Shown one piece after another: positions 25,421-34,650 of a stretch of DNA of 54,797 nucleotides (position 1 is its first letter; each line of letters begins with the position of its first letter). Source of the stretch: Oscillospiraceae bacterium (lineage in GTDB: Bacteria; Bacillota; Clostridia; Oscillospirales; Oscillospiraceae); assembly GCA_009777235.1 (NCBI GenBank), contig WRMH01000018.1:1-54797 (forward strand), read 5' to 3'. Below the pieces are notes generated by a model. That model was not told the DNA's origin. It made no database searches and saw only the letters and a list, made by a program, of their open reading frames with translations. A program made the position numbers and the translations under genes.

Positions 25421-28400
25421 CTAAACATACGGGATTCCGGCTTCGGTTCTGACAAGATGTACGTCATAAACCAATATGTATTGGCACGCCGAATGCCGCC
25501 ATGTGAGAGTGCCGTTCAGCTCCAGCCTGTTGCCCCTGATAGAAGCGGTAAGCTCCAGGGTATAGTGTTCGTATATCGTTGTCGTCCAACGCTCGTCATC
25601 CATCATATTTCCGAACGCGGTCTGGCTCCATAGGAAAGCATGATCCAGCGTATCAACGAGAATCTCAACGTCCGCTAACATGGACATGCCGCTGAGCGAA
25701 TAGCCGGTAAAGTTGAACGTCCCGTCGCGGATAAGGAAGTTGTCGAAAATCTTGTCGCCCTCCCCCGGCGGCCATTCGACGGGCGGTGGCTGCAGATGCG
25801 GATATGCCTTGAATCCCTCGTGGGATGAATATTCGGGCGGCCCGTCCAATGAACCCCTCGGAATACCGTCAAGCCAACCCTCGGGCATGTAGAAGGCGGA
25901 GACGTCAACGCGCCTTAGCAGGTCCATCTCAATCTCCCTCACTGTGCCGGGGCCGCAACTGTTGCCCAAAAACTCATTAAGCGCGTCCCAATACTCTAAC
26001 TGCTCCGTTTCATATGCCCTTTGCGTGTCGCTTACAGCGCGGGCCGGATCGTATTTATCAACATAATTAGATGTGCCGTTACGAAATCCTTCGAGTCCTC
26101 TTGCGACTCCGTCATAATTAAATCTTGGATCAGACCTTGGCCCGACATCAATTAAAGTAGCCGTGCCTTCGTATTGCCCGGTGATGTTGATGGCATTCGC
26201 TTGTTGGGTTTTACTTCCGGGTGTGCGCGGAGGGTCTTTCTTGACCGGGTCTTCAAGTTTGGGAATTTGCGGGGGGCCGGGCGGTCTGTAGCGTCTCGGA
26301 GTGAATATGCTCGTCGTTGAAAGTTCGAGGTCGGCCGGCATACCCAGAAACTCGCCGTCCATTTCGATCTCAAAGCCCACCTCGATATACGACGGACCGT
26401 ACCAGTAGACGACGTTCATGAGTCCGGTGAGCTTGGGGCGGCCGGAATCGTCAATGTAGGGTATCAGGTGAACATACGCATCCGCGTCCTCGTCGGGAAT
26501 AATTACGTAAAACCCGCGCGGGTCATAAAAAGGTACTATTCCGTCCTCGTCCATTTCGTACATTCCGTATCCCACCCGTATGTTCGCCCTGATCTCCTCG
26601 ACGTAGACAGTTGAATACGCGTATGCAATCAGTGGCGCGGTCATCACATAGTTGTCGCCGGTTATGTAGCCCCATTCGTTTTTCGGATAGAGGTTTTTCA
26701 CTTCCAGGGGGTTTCGCATTTCGCCCTCCGTCGCCTCGACCATGGCCTGGTACAGACCCTGCTTGATCTCATAAGTAGACCTCGTCATCCCGACCGCTTC
26801 CGCGCCATCCGGCGGCGATGGGTCGTAAGTCAACATGTCCGGTATGAGGCGGCTATACTCGGTCGCCCGCATCCTCGTCGGCCTATAGGTTCCCCTCCAT
26901 GAGTAGTAGCGGAGTTCTTCGAGTGTCAATAAATCGCGCCCTGATGCTAAAAGATTGTGAAAATTGCCGGAATACCGGTCTATGCTCTGGGGCGGGTTTG
27001 GCCGGAACTCGTCTGTCAAATCTATGACAATCTCTATGCGGGCAATGCCTATGGCGATACCGTGCCGTCCCTCTGCCGCCTGAGCCATCATCCAATTAAA
27101 GAAATCCACCATCATCGCTTCCATGAGATGATCTGTAGCGGCAGCCAGCCTTTCCATCGCGTCCGGCGCGCGCGGGTCGCCGATGTTGTAAAAGGAGTTC
27201 ATGAGCAGATGATTGCCAAAAGTATTGGTCATTGTCCCCACGGGGTCGCTTGCGTGATGCCCTGCAACATTACCGAGAAAGTTAAGATAAGACGAGCAGC
27301 GCACATCGTTTGTAGAAGACCCGTCTGCATAAATCCGTATGCCCGCCAGAGGCGTAAGCTCATAGCCGCCGCTTTGGGGCGTGTATATCGGGTGAGTAAG
27401 CTGCCCGTCGTCCGCGTTTACGCCTGAGTCCGCGCTGAGCGGCGTTATGCTTAAATCAGCGATTTTCGAGAAATCTCCCACGGCTCTTTCAAGAGCAGAG
27501 TAGAATGTCAACTCCTCCTCACGGGCGTCCACTTGAGCCATTATTTTCTCAAGTATGCTCAAATCGGCGTAGTATCTGTCGAGCGTGTGCCTGTACATCG
27601 CGTATATTTCGACGGCGGGTACGGCGGCGTCAATAGTGTGCTCATACCACTCCGGCGGGGCGTGGTCATTATTCGATCGGTCAAAGGTCAGGCGCAGCGC
27701 GTCTAATCTGGCCTCGGTCTCGATCTCCGCGTCAGAGCCTACGAACCATCCCGCCGCCTGGCCGAGCGTCGATGACAAAAATGTCTCAAGCGCGTCGCGC
27801 ATAATCGGCGCGTAGCCCGCGCTGATTGCGGCGGGGCTGTCTTCGAGTATGACATACGCCTCTGTGTTTGCCGCCTCGCTGCCCCCGGAGCCATCGCCCT
27901 CGTCAGAGAGCGGGCGCAGATCGCCGTAAACCCCTTCGCGCGCGGTCATATCGCGGAACATATTGTAGACGGCAATATCCGCCGCCAACCATGCCTCGGC
28001 CTCGGGCGGCGCCGTTCCATTCGAGATTTCGCTCTCTGTGGCGCGAATTTTCTCGCCGAGCATCGCCAGTGCCCGGGCGTTGTTTGCCAGCACCGCGTTA
28101 TGGCTGATTCTGGCGAGCGCCGCTGTCATGGCGGCGACCTCGGCAAACGCATCGCTTTGCGCGGAAAGCCCGTCAATAGCGCGGCTTCGCTCCGCCGCGC
28201 CCCCGGCGTCCGGGAATATTCGCGAAAACGCTTCCGCTTGAACGGCTATACGTTCAATGCCGTCAATGATCTCAAGCCCCGACACCATGCCGAGCAATAT
28301 CTGAAAATGCCGCGCCTGCGCCGCGTGAAACGGCGCGGATACTCCGGCCGCGACACTCTCCCAATCCGAAAATGCCGCAGCATACCCGTCGAGATTGAAA

Positions 28401-28909
28401 AGAACCGCGTTCATTTCAACCTCGGCGTGACCCAGGAATTTGTCGTATTCGTAGCCGCGATCTCCGCCGGAGTCCGTTACACTATCTAACGTGGCGATAA
28501 ACGCTTCGCACATGGCTCTATATACGTCAACTAAGTCGCCGGCTCTGGTGATGAGTTCTTTTGCCATCGCCAGTGCCTCGGCCTCGCGCCGGGCAAGAAG
28601 CTCTCCGTAAGAGCCGCTGTTTTGCGCAGCGTAGAAAGGCGAGGGCGTGAAATATGTGAGGTGTACGGCGTCGGTTATCGCGCGGGCGAGTTCATCGTCC
28701 GTACCGGCAAGCGGCGAGTACGCGCCCCGTGTGTCCAAAGCCATAAGCTCTGCCAGAGTAAGGCTTGCAGGCGGGGTAACCTCTGCTAAGTGTTCGGCCG
28801 TGCCGACCGGGTCTGAGGCGTCCTTCGCCCCATCCGGGCTGCACGCTCCGAGTATAAGCATCGCCGCCATAAGCGCAGCCACGGCAATAAATAACCTCTT
28901 ATTTTTCAT
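25421..28909 (-). CDS. Very large lipoprotein of unknown function
   Basis: 1162 residues. The signal peptide ends in the lipobox LGAC (C23). The first ~550 residues are rich in Ala/Glu helices and look like long helical bundles; the middle contains DLTDEFRPNPPQSIDRYSGN and repeated Tyr-rich segments; the end is beta-rich (LTASIRGNRLELNGTLTWRH). No known domain was recognised. It lies directly downstream of the M48 protease gene (12-base gap) and upstream of three zinc-ribbon/TM genes. It is expected on the outer face of the membrane, where the outer domains of its operon partners would also be. A substrate or scaffold role is a guess. Confidence 0.85.
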   Translation of the reverse strand: MKNKRLFIAVAALMAAMLILGACSPDGAKDASDPVGTAEHLAEVTPPASLTLAELMALDTRGAYSPLAGTDDELARAITDAVHLTYFTPSPFYAAQNSGSYGELLARREAEALAMAKELITRAGDLVDVYRAMCEAFIATLDSVTDSGGDRGYEYDKFLGHAEVEMNAVLFNLDGYAAAFSDWESVAAGVSAPFHAAQARHFQILLGMVSGLEIIDGIERIAVQAEAFSRIFPDAGGAAERSRAIDGLSAQSDAFAEVAAMTAALARISHNAVLANNARALAMLGEKIRATESEISNGTAPPEAEAWLAADIAVYNMFRDMTAREGVYGDLRPLSDEGDGSGGSEAANTEAYVILEDSPAAISAGYAPIMRDALETFLSSTLGQAAGWFVGSDAEIETEARLDALRLTFDRSNNDHAPPEWYEHTIDAAVPAVEIYAMYRHTLDRYYADLSILEKIMAQVDAREEELTFYSALERAVGDFSKIADLSITPLSADSGVNADDGQLTHPIYTPQSGGYELTPLAGIRIYADGSSTNDVRCSSYLNFLGNVAGHHASDPVGTMTNTFGNHLLMNSFYNIGDPRAPDAMERLAAATDHLMEAMMVDFFNWMMAQAAEGRHGIAIGIARIEIVIDLTDEFRPNPPQSIDRYSGNFHNLLASGRDLLTLEELRYYSWRGTYRPTRMRATEYSRLIPDMLTYDPSPPDGAEAVGMTRSTYEIKQGLYQAMVEATEGEMRNPLEVKNLYPKNEWGYITGDNYVMTAPLIAYAYSTVYVEEIRANIRVGYGMYEMDEDGIVPFYDPRGFYVIIPDEDADAYVHLIPYIDDSGRPKLTGLMNVVYWYGPSYIEVGFEIEMDGEFLGMPADLELSTTSIFTPRRYRPPGPPQIPKLEDPVKKDPPRTPGSKTQQANAINITGQYEGTATLIDVGPRSDPRFNYDGVARGLEGFRNGTSNYVDKYDPARAVSDTQRAYETEQLEYWDALNEFLGNSCGPGTVREIEMDLLRRVDVSAFYMPEGWLDGIPRGSLDGPPEYSSHEGFKAYPHLQPPPVEWPPGEGDKIFDNFLIRDGTFNFTGYSLSGMSMLADVEILVDTLDHAFLWSQTAFGNMMDDERWTTTIYEHYTLELTASIRGNRLELNGTLTWRHSACQYILVYDVHLVRTEAGIPYV

Positions 28910-28921
28910 ATCAAAGCTCTC

Positions 28922-30631
28922 CTAATTACGTGTGCCGCAATCGGCGCAGAACACATCGTCCGGCTCAAGCGTTATACCGCAGCCGCTGCATACTCGCAGG
29001 GCCGGCACGCTTGCGACCGGCGCGCCGACGGGCATACCGCAGTCTGCGCAAAAGGCGGCCCCGGCGTCCGGAACACAGCCGCACCCGGCGCAAGTTATCG
29101 GCGGCGGCTCGGGCGGTGGCTCGGGCGGAGGAGGAGGCGCGACGACAACAGCCGTCCCGCATTTTGCGCAAAACTTCCGGCCTTCGGGGATTTCGGCCGA
29201 GCATGATATGCAGAAGACTTTTTCCGGTATGAGCTGTATGATGGGCGCGGGTTTATTCGCGCCGCACTCTGAGCAAAAGCTGTCGTCGGGAGCTATTTCC
29301 GTGCCGCAGCGAATGCATAAAATAGGCAAAGGAGCGAGAGCCGGAAGAGGGGGGGGAGGAACGGGCTTTGGCGAGCCGCACTCGGCACAAAAAGCGTCGT
29401 CCGGGGCTATGTATGCCCCGCACTTGGCGCAGTTTATCTGCTGTCCTAACGGCATGGGTTCCGGCTGAGGCGGCGGCGCGGCTGTTCCGCATTTCGCGCA
29501 AAATTTACTGTCCTCGGGTAATGCCTCATAGCATTTCCCGCACACAAGCGCGTCTCTTTTTATAACCGAGTGTGCCCGGGGTCTCGCGTGGTCTACAAAC
29601 GCGGCCGCGCCCACGGGAAAAGCTCCCTGCTTTTGAGCAGGTCCGGGCAGATGATACCCGCCTCCGGCCGCCGGCAGCGGCGGAGGGGGTGAGTTATGCG
29701 CGTAGCCGTACTGGTGCGGGTTAAGGTTCACGGCGTGTACATTATGGCCGTACATGTTCGTATATTGCGCACCCAGCTCCTGCAAACGGCCGACGCGGTC
29801 GTCCACGCTCGGATGTGTTGAACGGAGCTGCGACCAGAGCGAACGCCCTTCCGAGTCCTCGCCGTCGTCAAAGCTGTCCAGAACGACACACAGATCGTTG
29901 CCGTAGCCGAGCTCAAATGCAAACCTATCCGCTTCGAACTCGTTTTGTCTGCTTGAGTGCATAACGAGCAGCATACCGATTTTTGTCCACAGCCACATAA
30001 AGAATGTCAGCAGCAAGTTGATAAACAGCGATGTAAAGAACGTGCCCAAAAAGCTCATGCGCAGCGCCGTCGCGAATATGAAAACGATGATATTGATGAT
30101 GACGCGCCAAATAACGAACACCGCGCTCATAAGAAAGTTTCCTACTGATATAAGCAGCAGAAGGTCCGTATCTTTATTTGCCAGATGCGCAAATTCATGG
30201 GCGAGCGTGCCTTTTATCTGCTCGTCCGTATATGTCAAAAACCCTTTTGTAAGGCAGATCGTCTTGCGGCCGGTAGCAAAAGCGTTCGGGCTTTTGCTAC
30301 CACTCATAAAGAGCCGGACACTGTCCGAGATCGTCGGGTCCTTCGCCTTTGCCTGAGCGTATACCTCTTCAAAAAGGGGCATGAGGCGATCTAAGTAATC
30401 CTTCCTTTTTATCTTCTTGCATCCGTTTTGAAGACGCATGATGAACTCGCCCACCGGCGATAAGGCGATACACAGCGTGATGAGATACACAAGTATACCC
30501 ACACCCGCCAAACCGACATTCGAAAACCCGCCCAGCAAAGTAACATATACTAATATATTGAGCACCAAGTATACTATCACGCCCGCATTTGCTTTTCTGA
30601 AAAGGCTTTTCGCGAAATCAACTATGTACAT
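28922..30631 (-). CDS. M48-family membrane metalloprotease with six C-terminal zinc ribbons
   Basis: 569 residues. The N-terminal half is HtpX-like: TM segments near 17-60, active site TLAHEFAHLANKDTD (zinc ligands in HEFAH), two more TMs at ~165-225, and the third ligand in NEFEADRFAFELG. The C-terminal ~220 residues hold six double-CxxC zinc ribbons separated by Pro-rich spacers, for example CGKCYEAL/FCAKCGT and CSGCGITL/FCADCGTRN. Ordinary HtpX ends soon after the catalytic domain, so the tail is unusual. The tail and the active site would both be cytoplasmic. ATG 30631 follows AAAGGA. First gene of the five-gene operon; the other zinc-ribbon proteins of the operon may be its partners. Confidence 0.9.
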   Translation of the reverse strand: MYIVDFAKSLFRKANAGVIVYLVLNILVYVTLLGGFSNVGLAGVGILVYLITLCIALSPVGEFIMRLQNGCKKIKRKDYLDRLMPLFEEVYAQAKAKDPTISDSVRLFMSGSKSPNAFATGRKTICLTKGFLTYTDEQIKGTLAHEFAHLANKDTDLLLLISVGNFLMSAVFVIWRVIINIIVFIFATALRMSFLGTFFTSLFINLLLTFFMWLWTKIGMLLVMHSSRQNEFEADRFAFELGYGNDLCVVLDSFDDGEDSEGRSLWSQLRSTHPSVDDRVGRLQELGAQYTNMYGHNVHAVNLNPHQYGYAHNSPPPPLPAAGGGYHLPGPAQKQGAFPVGAAAFVDHARPRAHSVIKRDALVCGKCYEALPEDSKFCAKCGTAAPPPQPEPMPLGQQINCAKCGAYIAPDDAFCAECGSPKPVPPPPLPALAPLPILCIRCGTEIAPDDSFCSECGANKPAPIIQLIPEKVFCISCSAEIPEGRKFCAKCGTAVVVAPPPPPEPPPEPPPITCAGCGCVPDAGAAFCADCGMPVGAPVASVPALRVCSGCGITLEPDDVFCADCGTRN

Positions 30632-30690
30632 ACTAACCCATCCTTTCGAAAATAATTTATCATAAGTCTCTCACGTCTATTATTTCGCTA

Positions 30691-30786
30691 TCATAAAATC
30701 ATTCCTCCCCGAACCACTGCGTCATCCCTGCGCAGACGGTTCGGACGCTCCGCATCCTTGCTCCGCTCTCGGAATGGATTTTATGA
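30691..30786. repeat. 96-base palindromic dispersed repeat, copy A
   Basis: Ends TCATAAAATCATTCC and GGAATGGATTTTATGA are inverted (one bulged base). An inner stem CCGAACC/GGTTCGG (30709-30715 and 30738-30744) encloses CTGCG/CGCAG. Copy B at 39924-40019 is about 90% identical; its inner stem reads CCGAATC/GATTCGG, a compensatory change. Copy A falls in the presumed leader of the M48 operon. Confidence 0.85.
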
Positions 30787-30801
30787 CCACTTTGTTGTGA
30801 G

Positions 30802-30854
30802 TTACATTATAGCCGAAATCAGTGGTGAGTACAAGCTCCACAACTGATTTGGTT
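30802..30854 (-). repeat. Dispersed hairpin repeat with promoter-like sequence, copy 2 (probable M48 operon promoter)
   Basis: Matches the reverse complement of 17923-17974. On the minus strand it contains TTGTAC (30834-30829), a 17-base spacer and TATAAT (30811-30806), pointing at the M48 operon. Hairpin arms AAATCAGT and ACTGATTT surround the -35. Transcription would start near 30799 and run through palindrome copy A before reaching ATG 30631. Confidence 0.6.
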
Positions 30855-30883
30855 AAAAATATGACACGAAAAATATCGCGGCC

Positions 30884-31585
30884 CTAAAATACGCCGTTTA
30901 GATACAAAATCCCAAAGATGCAAACGATTATCACAAGTACCGAGATAATCCAAACGGTTTTATTGTAATCAAATGTTTTTGTCGGCGCGCCTGTTTTATC
31001 GGAATCTTCCCTGTTTTTCGGTATCACCTCTTCCGGTATCAGCCGCGCCTTAATAAGCGAAGCCTTGAGCGATTTGTATACAAGCATGGTCATTGCCGCG
31101 ACAAGCGCGTATTTTGTGATATTAAAGATGGCGATGGGTTTTAAAAGCGCGGCTACCAATTCGACCGGATATCCCGTAAAAGCCGGTGTTATAAGGTAGT
31201 TTAAAGGCACCATGACTGCCGCCGTCATTGCGGCGCCTATGCACAGGCCGATAACCGCTCCGGTAATGGTGCGCCATGCTTTGTATATGAGCGCCGCCGG
31301 AAGCGTAAACGCCAATGTAGATGCCACATTCATTATAATACCGAAAATCCCCGTGCCGCTCAATGTCATTTCCATAATGGCAACCGCCGCGGACATGGGT
31401 ATCAAAACAAGCGGCCCGAATATAAATCCGGCGACCGCAATCACTATGTCTTTTGGTTCAAACAGTAAATGCGGTGCGTCCGGCACGAGAGGTATCTTTA
31501 TAAAATGAAACGGCAGCGCAATCAGAAATGAGAGCGCGGACAGCATTGCCAGTGTCGCCAATTTCTTTGTGTTTAAGGTTTTCAT
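30884..31585 (-). CDS. ECF transporter S component, RibU-like
   Basis: 233 residues with five or six hydrophobic segments plus a polar stretch and a final TM. Marks of the riboflavin-type S component are FEPKDIVIAVAGFIFGP, TGIFGIIMNVASTLAFT and LNYLITPAFTGYPVE, which correspond to RibU sequences of clostridia as remembered. It would bind a vitamin and work with a shared ECF energising module encoded elsewhere. The extra C-terminal TM (~210-230) is not standard. It begins 5 bases after iorB, so it is co-transcribed with iorAB; no riboswitch can fit in the gap. Substrate is inferred. Confidence 0.78.
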   Translation of the reverse strand: MKTLNTKKLATLAMLSALSFLIALPFHFIKIPLVPDAPHLLFEPKDIVIAVAGFIFGPLVLIPMSAAVAIMEMTLSGTGIFGIIMNVASTLAFTLPAALIYKAWRTITGAVIGLCIGAAMTAAVMVPLNYLITPAFTGYPVELVAALLKPIAIFNITKYALVAAMTMLVYKSLKASLIKARLIPEEVIPKNREDSDKTGAPTKTFDYNKTVWIISVLVIIVCIFGILYLNGVF

Positions 31586-31590
31586 CGGTT

Positions 31591-32178
31591 TTATATTACT
31601 CCTTTTTTCGCGTTATATCCGAGCATAAACGCTTTCTTGTTCATATCAACCAATCTCGCCGGCACGGTTTCCTCAAGGGCTTTTTGCCATGTCTCATCGG
31701 CAAACGGGAAGTATTTTGACAATCTTCCCATCATCACCATATTGACGCATTTTTGCGAACCCGCCTCGGCGGCGATTGTAAACGCGTCAATCGCGTCAAC
31801 TATCGCGCCTTTTTGTCTGAATTTCCCTTGCAGATTGTCAGGATATTCCGCCGCCCCCATGATGACCGGGATCGGGTCTATCCTCCCCGTATTCGTAACT
31901 ATCGTGCCTCCGGGGCGGAGCAGTTCAAACCATCTTGCCGCCTCAAGAAGCTCAAATGAAACAAGCAGCTCCGCTCTGCCGGTATCTATGACCGGAGAAT
32001 ATACCTTATCGCCATATCTTACATATGTGACGACAGAGCCCCCTCTTTGGCTCATTCCGTGAACCTCAGATACTTTTGCGTCGTAGCCTTCGAGCAAAAG
32101 GGCTCTTCCCATCAGATTGCACGCCAAAAGGCTTCCCTGCCCTCCGACTCCAACTATTACTATATTACGTGTTTCCAT
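31591..32178 (-). CDS. iorB: Indolepyruvate:ferredoxin oxidoreductase, beta subunit
   Basis: 195 residues, the usual size. The gamma-domain pattern of 2-oxoacid oxidoreductases is seen in IVIVGVGGQGSLLACNLMG, SEVHGMSQRGGSVVTYVR and VNMVMMGRLSKYFP. With IorA it oxidises aryl pyruvates from aromatic amino acid degradation, producing acyl-CoA, CO2 and reduced ferredoxin, in the cytoplasm. It starts 16 bases after iorA. Confidence 0.95.
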   Translation of the reverse strand: METRNIVIVGVGGQGSLLACNLMGRALLLEGYDAKVSEVHGMSQRGGSVVTYVRYGDKVYSPVIDTGRAELLVSFELLEAARWFELLRPGGTIVTNTGRIDPIPVIMGAAEYPDNLQGKFRQKGAIVDAIDAFTIAAEAGSQKCVNMVMMGRLSKYFPFADETWQKALEETVPARLVDMNKKAFMLGYNAKKGVI

Positions 32179-32194
32179 ATTTTTGTCTCCATTT

Positions 32195-33925
32195 TTAAGT
32201 TTGACTTATGTCTCGCCCGATAGCTCCGAACTTGCATAGCTGCGCACAGACGCCGCATCCCGAACACACCGCGCCGTTTATTATGACCTTGCTTTCTTTC
32301 TTGCTGATAGCCGGGCATCCGATTTTCATACACATTTTACAGCCTATGCACTTATCCGCATCCACGCAGACAGGCGGCTGTGCCTTTGTCGTTTTAAGCA
32401 GCACGCACGGTCTTCTCGCGATTATCACGGACGGCTCCGGGATTGACATTTCCTCGCGTATGACACGCTCCGTCTCTTCAAGGTCGTATGTGTCCACGAC
32501 CCTGACACGCCCAATGCCCGAAGCGCGGCAAACAGCCTCAATGTCCATTTTTCCGCAAGGCTCCCCTTTGATATTAACCCCGGTCGTCGGATTTTCCTGA
32601 TGACCCGTCATTCCCGTCGTTGAATTGTCCGCTATGATTACCGTGCAATCCGACCTGTTATAGCCGATGTTTATAAGCCCGTTTATACCCATATGCGCAA
32701 ACGTCGAGTCTCCGATAACGCAGACCGCGTTTTTGCCGCCCGCCCTGACATATCCGTGCAAGCTCGAAATAGAAGAGCCCATACAGATAGTCGTATCCAT
32801 CGCAGATAGCGGAGGCGCGGCTCCGAGCGTGTAGCAGCCGATATCGCCGAGTACCACAGCTTTTATTTTTCCAAGTACATAAAATAAACCCCTGTGCGAA
32901 CATCCGGCGCACATAACGGGCGGACGGCCCGGTATTTCCTCTCCGATTTTCATACCGTCATTATAAGAAACGCCCAATTTATCGGCGATAATATTTTGCG
33001 AAAGCTCGCCGCAAATCGGAAAGATGTCTTTGCCGCTCACCTTTAGGCCCAGCTTCTTGCAATGCTCTTCAATAAACGGCTCAAGCTCTTCTACAACGAC
33101 GAGCCTGTCCACTTTTGCCGCAAAAGAGGTAATGAGCTTTGACGGGAGCGGGTAGACCATGCCCAATTTTAAGACGCTTGCTTTGCCGCCAAATACCTCT
33201 TTTACATATTGATAGCAAGTCCCCGACGTAATTATGCCTATCTTCGTATCGCCCATTTCCACACGGTTTAGGAATGTGTCTTCCGCGAGCTTTATTAAAT
33301 CAAGTATCCTCTGCTCCACGATTGGATGCCGCTCTCTGGCATACGCAGGCATCATGACATACTTTTGAGGGTTTTTCTCATATTGGAAAAACGGCGGATT
33401 CATGCGCTCGGACATAGTTACGATACTCTGCGAATGCGCTATGCGCGTGCTCGTCCTGATGAGCACCGGCGTATCATATTCTTCCGAGAGCGCATACCCA
33501 TATTTTGTAAAGTTTAAGCACTCCTGCGAATCCGCCGGTTCGAGCATGGGTACTTTGGCGGCTCTGGCGTAGTGGCGCGAGTCCTGCTCGTTTTGCGACG
33601 AATGCATACCTGGCTCATCGGCCACGGCGCAAACCAACCCGGCGTTTACTCCGGTATAGGATATTGTAAACAAAGCGTCGGCGGCAACATTCAGCCCCAC
33701 ATGCTTCATGCCCGTAAAGCTGCGGCGTCCGGCAAGGCTGGCCCCGAAAGCTACCTCCATAGCTACTTTTTCGTTCGACGCCCATTCGGTATATATCTCA
33801 TCATACTTTGCGATGTTTGCCGTTATTTCAGTGCTTGGAGTGCCCGGATAGCTCGACGCGAGGCAAACTCCGGCTTCCCATGCGCCCCGCGCGATTGCCG
33901 CATTACCCAATAATAGTGATTTCAT
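32195..33925 (-). CDS. iorA: Indolepyruvate:ferredoxin oxidoreductase, alpha subunit
   Basis: 576 residues. The N-terminal domain shows SYPGTPSTEI and GVNAGLVCAVADEPGMHSSQ; the thiamine-diphosphate half shows MCAGCSHRGLFYVLG, GDIGCYTLG and IADNSTTGMTGHQENP. Two [4Fe-4S] clusters sit at the C-terminus (CIGCKMCMKIGC and CSGCGVCAQLC). Complete IorA architecture. ATG 33925 follows GGGAGG; a TATAAT lies on the minus strand at 33971-33966 with no clear -35. A typical enzyme of anaerobic amino-acid fermenters. Confidence 0.96.
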   Translation of the reverse strand: MKSLLLGNAAIARGAWEAGVCLASSYPGTPSTEITANIAKYDEIYTEWASNEKVAMEVAFGASLAGRRSFTGMKHVGLNVAADALFTISYTGVNAGLVCAVADEPGMHSSQNEQDSRHYARAAKVPMLEPADSQECLNFTKYGYALSEEYDTPVLIRTSTRIAHSQSIVTMSERMNPPFFQYEKNPQKYVMMPAYARERHPIVEQRILDLIKLAEDTFLNRVEMGDTKIGIITSGTCYQYVKEVFGGKASVLKLGMVYPLPSKLITSFAAKVDRLVVVEELEPFIEEHCKKLGLKVSGKDIFPICGELSQNIIADKLGVSYNDGMKIGEEIPGRPPVMCAGCSHRGLFYVLGKIKAVVLGDIGCYTLGAAPPLSAMDTTICMGSSISSLHGYVRAGGKNAVCVIGDSTFAHMGINGLINIGYNRSDCTVIIADNSTTGMTGHQENPTTGVNIKGEPCGKMDIEAVCRASGIGRVRVVDTYDLEETERVIREEMSIPEPSVIIARRPCVLLKTTKAQPPVCVDADKCIGCKMCMKIGCPAISKKESKVIINGAVCSGCGVCAQLCKFGAIGRDISQT

Positions 33926-34108
33926 ATATCCTCCCTACTGTTTTTTGACCTTTTTATAATACATCATTATACTACATCACGCTACATTGCAGAGCAATAA
34001 AATGCAAATAATTTTGATATTGATGCCGAGCATTTGAGAGTATTCGGGAGCTATAGCGAGATTTAGCGAGTTTATAACTGACAATAATATATTTTTTAAA
34101 ATTTAGTG

Positions 34109-34137
34109 TTGACACTTGATTTATGTTGTGTTTTAAT
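34109..34137 (+). promoter_or_regulatory. Promoter of rplM-rpsI
   Basis: TTGACA (34109-34114), 17-base spacer, TTTAAT (34132-34137), about 67 bases upstream of the rplM start. The ~60-base leader has no clear L13 autoregulatory fold that I can draw. Confidence 0.8.
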
Positions 34138-34203
34138 ATGCGGGCATCATTTATGCGAATTTTAACACACTTTTGCTTTTTTATCAAAGGAGAAAATAAG
34201 ACA

Positions 34204-34650
34204 ATGTCAACAACACTGACAAAAAAGGAAGCCGTCAGCCGCAAGTGGTTTATCTTGGACGCCGCCGGCATACCGCTCGGCCGCACCGCGACGGTTGCCG
34301 CCGATTTGCTTCGCGGCAAATACAAGGTTGACTACACGCCAAATGTTGATTGCGGTGATTTCGTCATAGTAATCAACTGCGCGGATGTGGTTCTCACGGG
34401 AGCGAAACTCGAGCGTAAGTTTTATTACCGTCACAGCGGATGGGTCGGCGGGCTCAAGGCGACAAGCTATAAGACCATCATGGAGACAAAACCGGAGTTT
34501 GCCATGATGCAAGCCGTAAAGGGCATGATGTCGAAGAATACCCGCGATCGGGGCGCACTCAAACGTCTGCGCGTATTTGCGGGTCCCGAACATATTCACG
34601 AGGCTCAAAAACCCGAATTATGGACAGTCAGCCGGGGAGGTGACAAATAA
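34204..34650 (+). CDS. rplM: 50S ribosomal protein L13
   Basis: 148 residues. Conserved segments: [53 protein letters not shown] and [15 protein letters not shown] 34204 follows AAAGGAG; the open frame extends upstream to 34123 but the L13 N-terminus fits 34204. The stop overlaps the rpsI start (TAATG), the usual coupled order. Confidence 0.98.
   Translation: MSTTLTKKEAVSRKWFILDAAGIPLGRTATVAADLLRGKYKVDYTPNVDCGDFVIVINCADVVLTGAKLERKFYYRHSGWVGGLKATSYKTIMETKPEFAMMQAVKGMMSKNTRDRGALKRLRVFAGPEHIHEAQKPELWTVSRGGDK

Noticed and set aside
30884..31590. FMN riboswitch for the RibU-like gene
   Set aside because: Only 5 bases separate it from iorB, and nothing like an RFN element is seen upstream.
33972..34325. 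117-codon ORF antisense to the rplM start
   Set aside because: It overlaps the rplM promoter and coding region and has no site or recognisable product.
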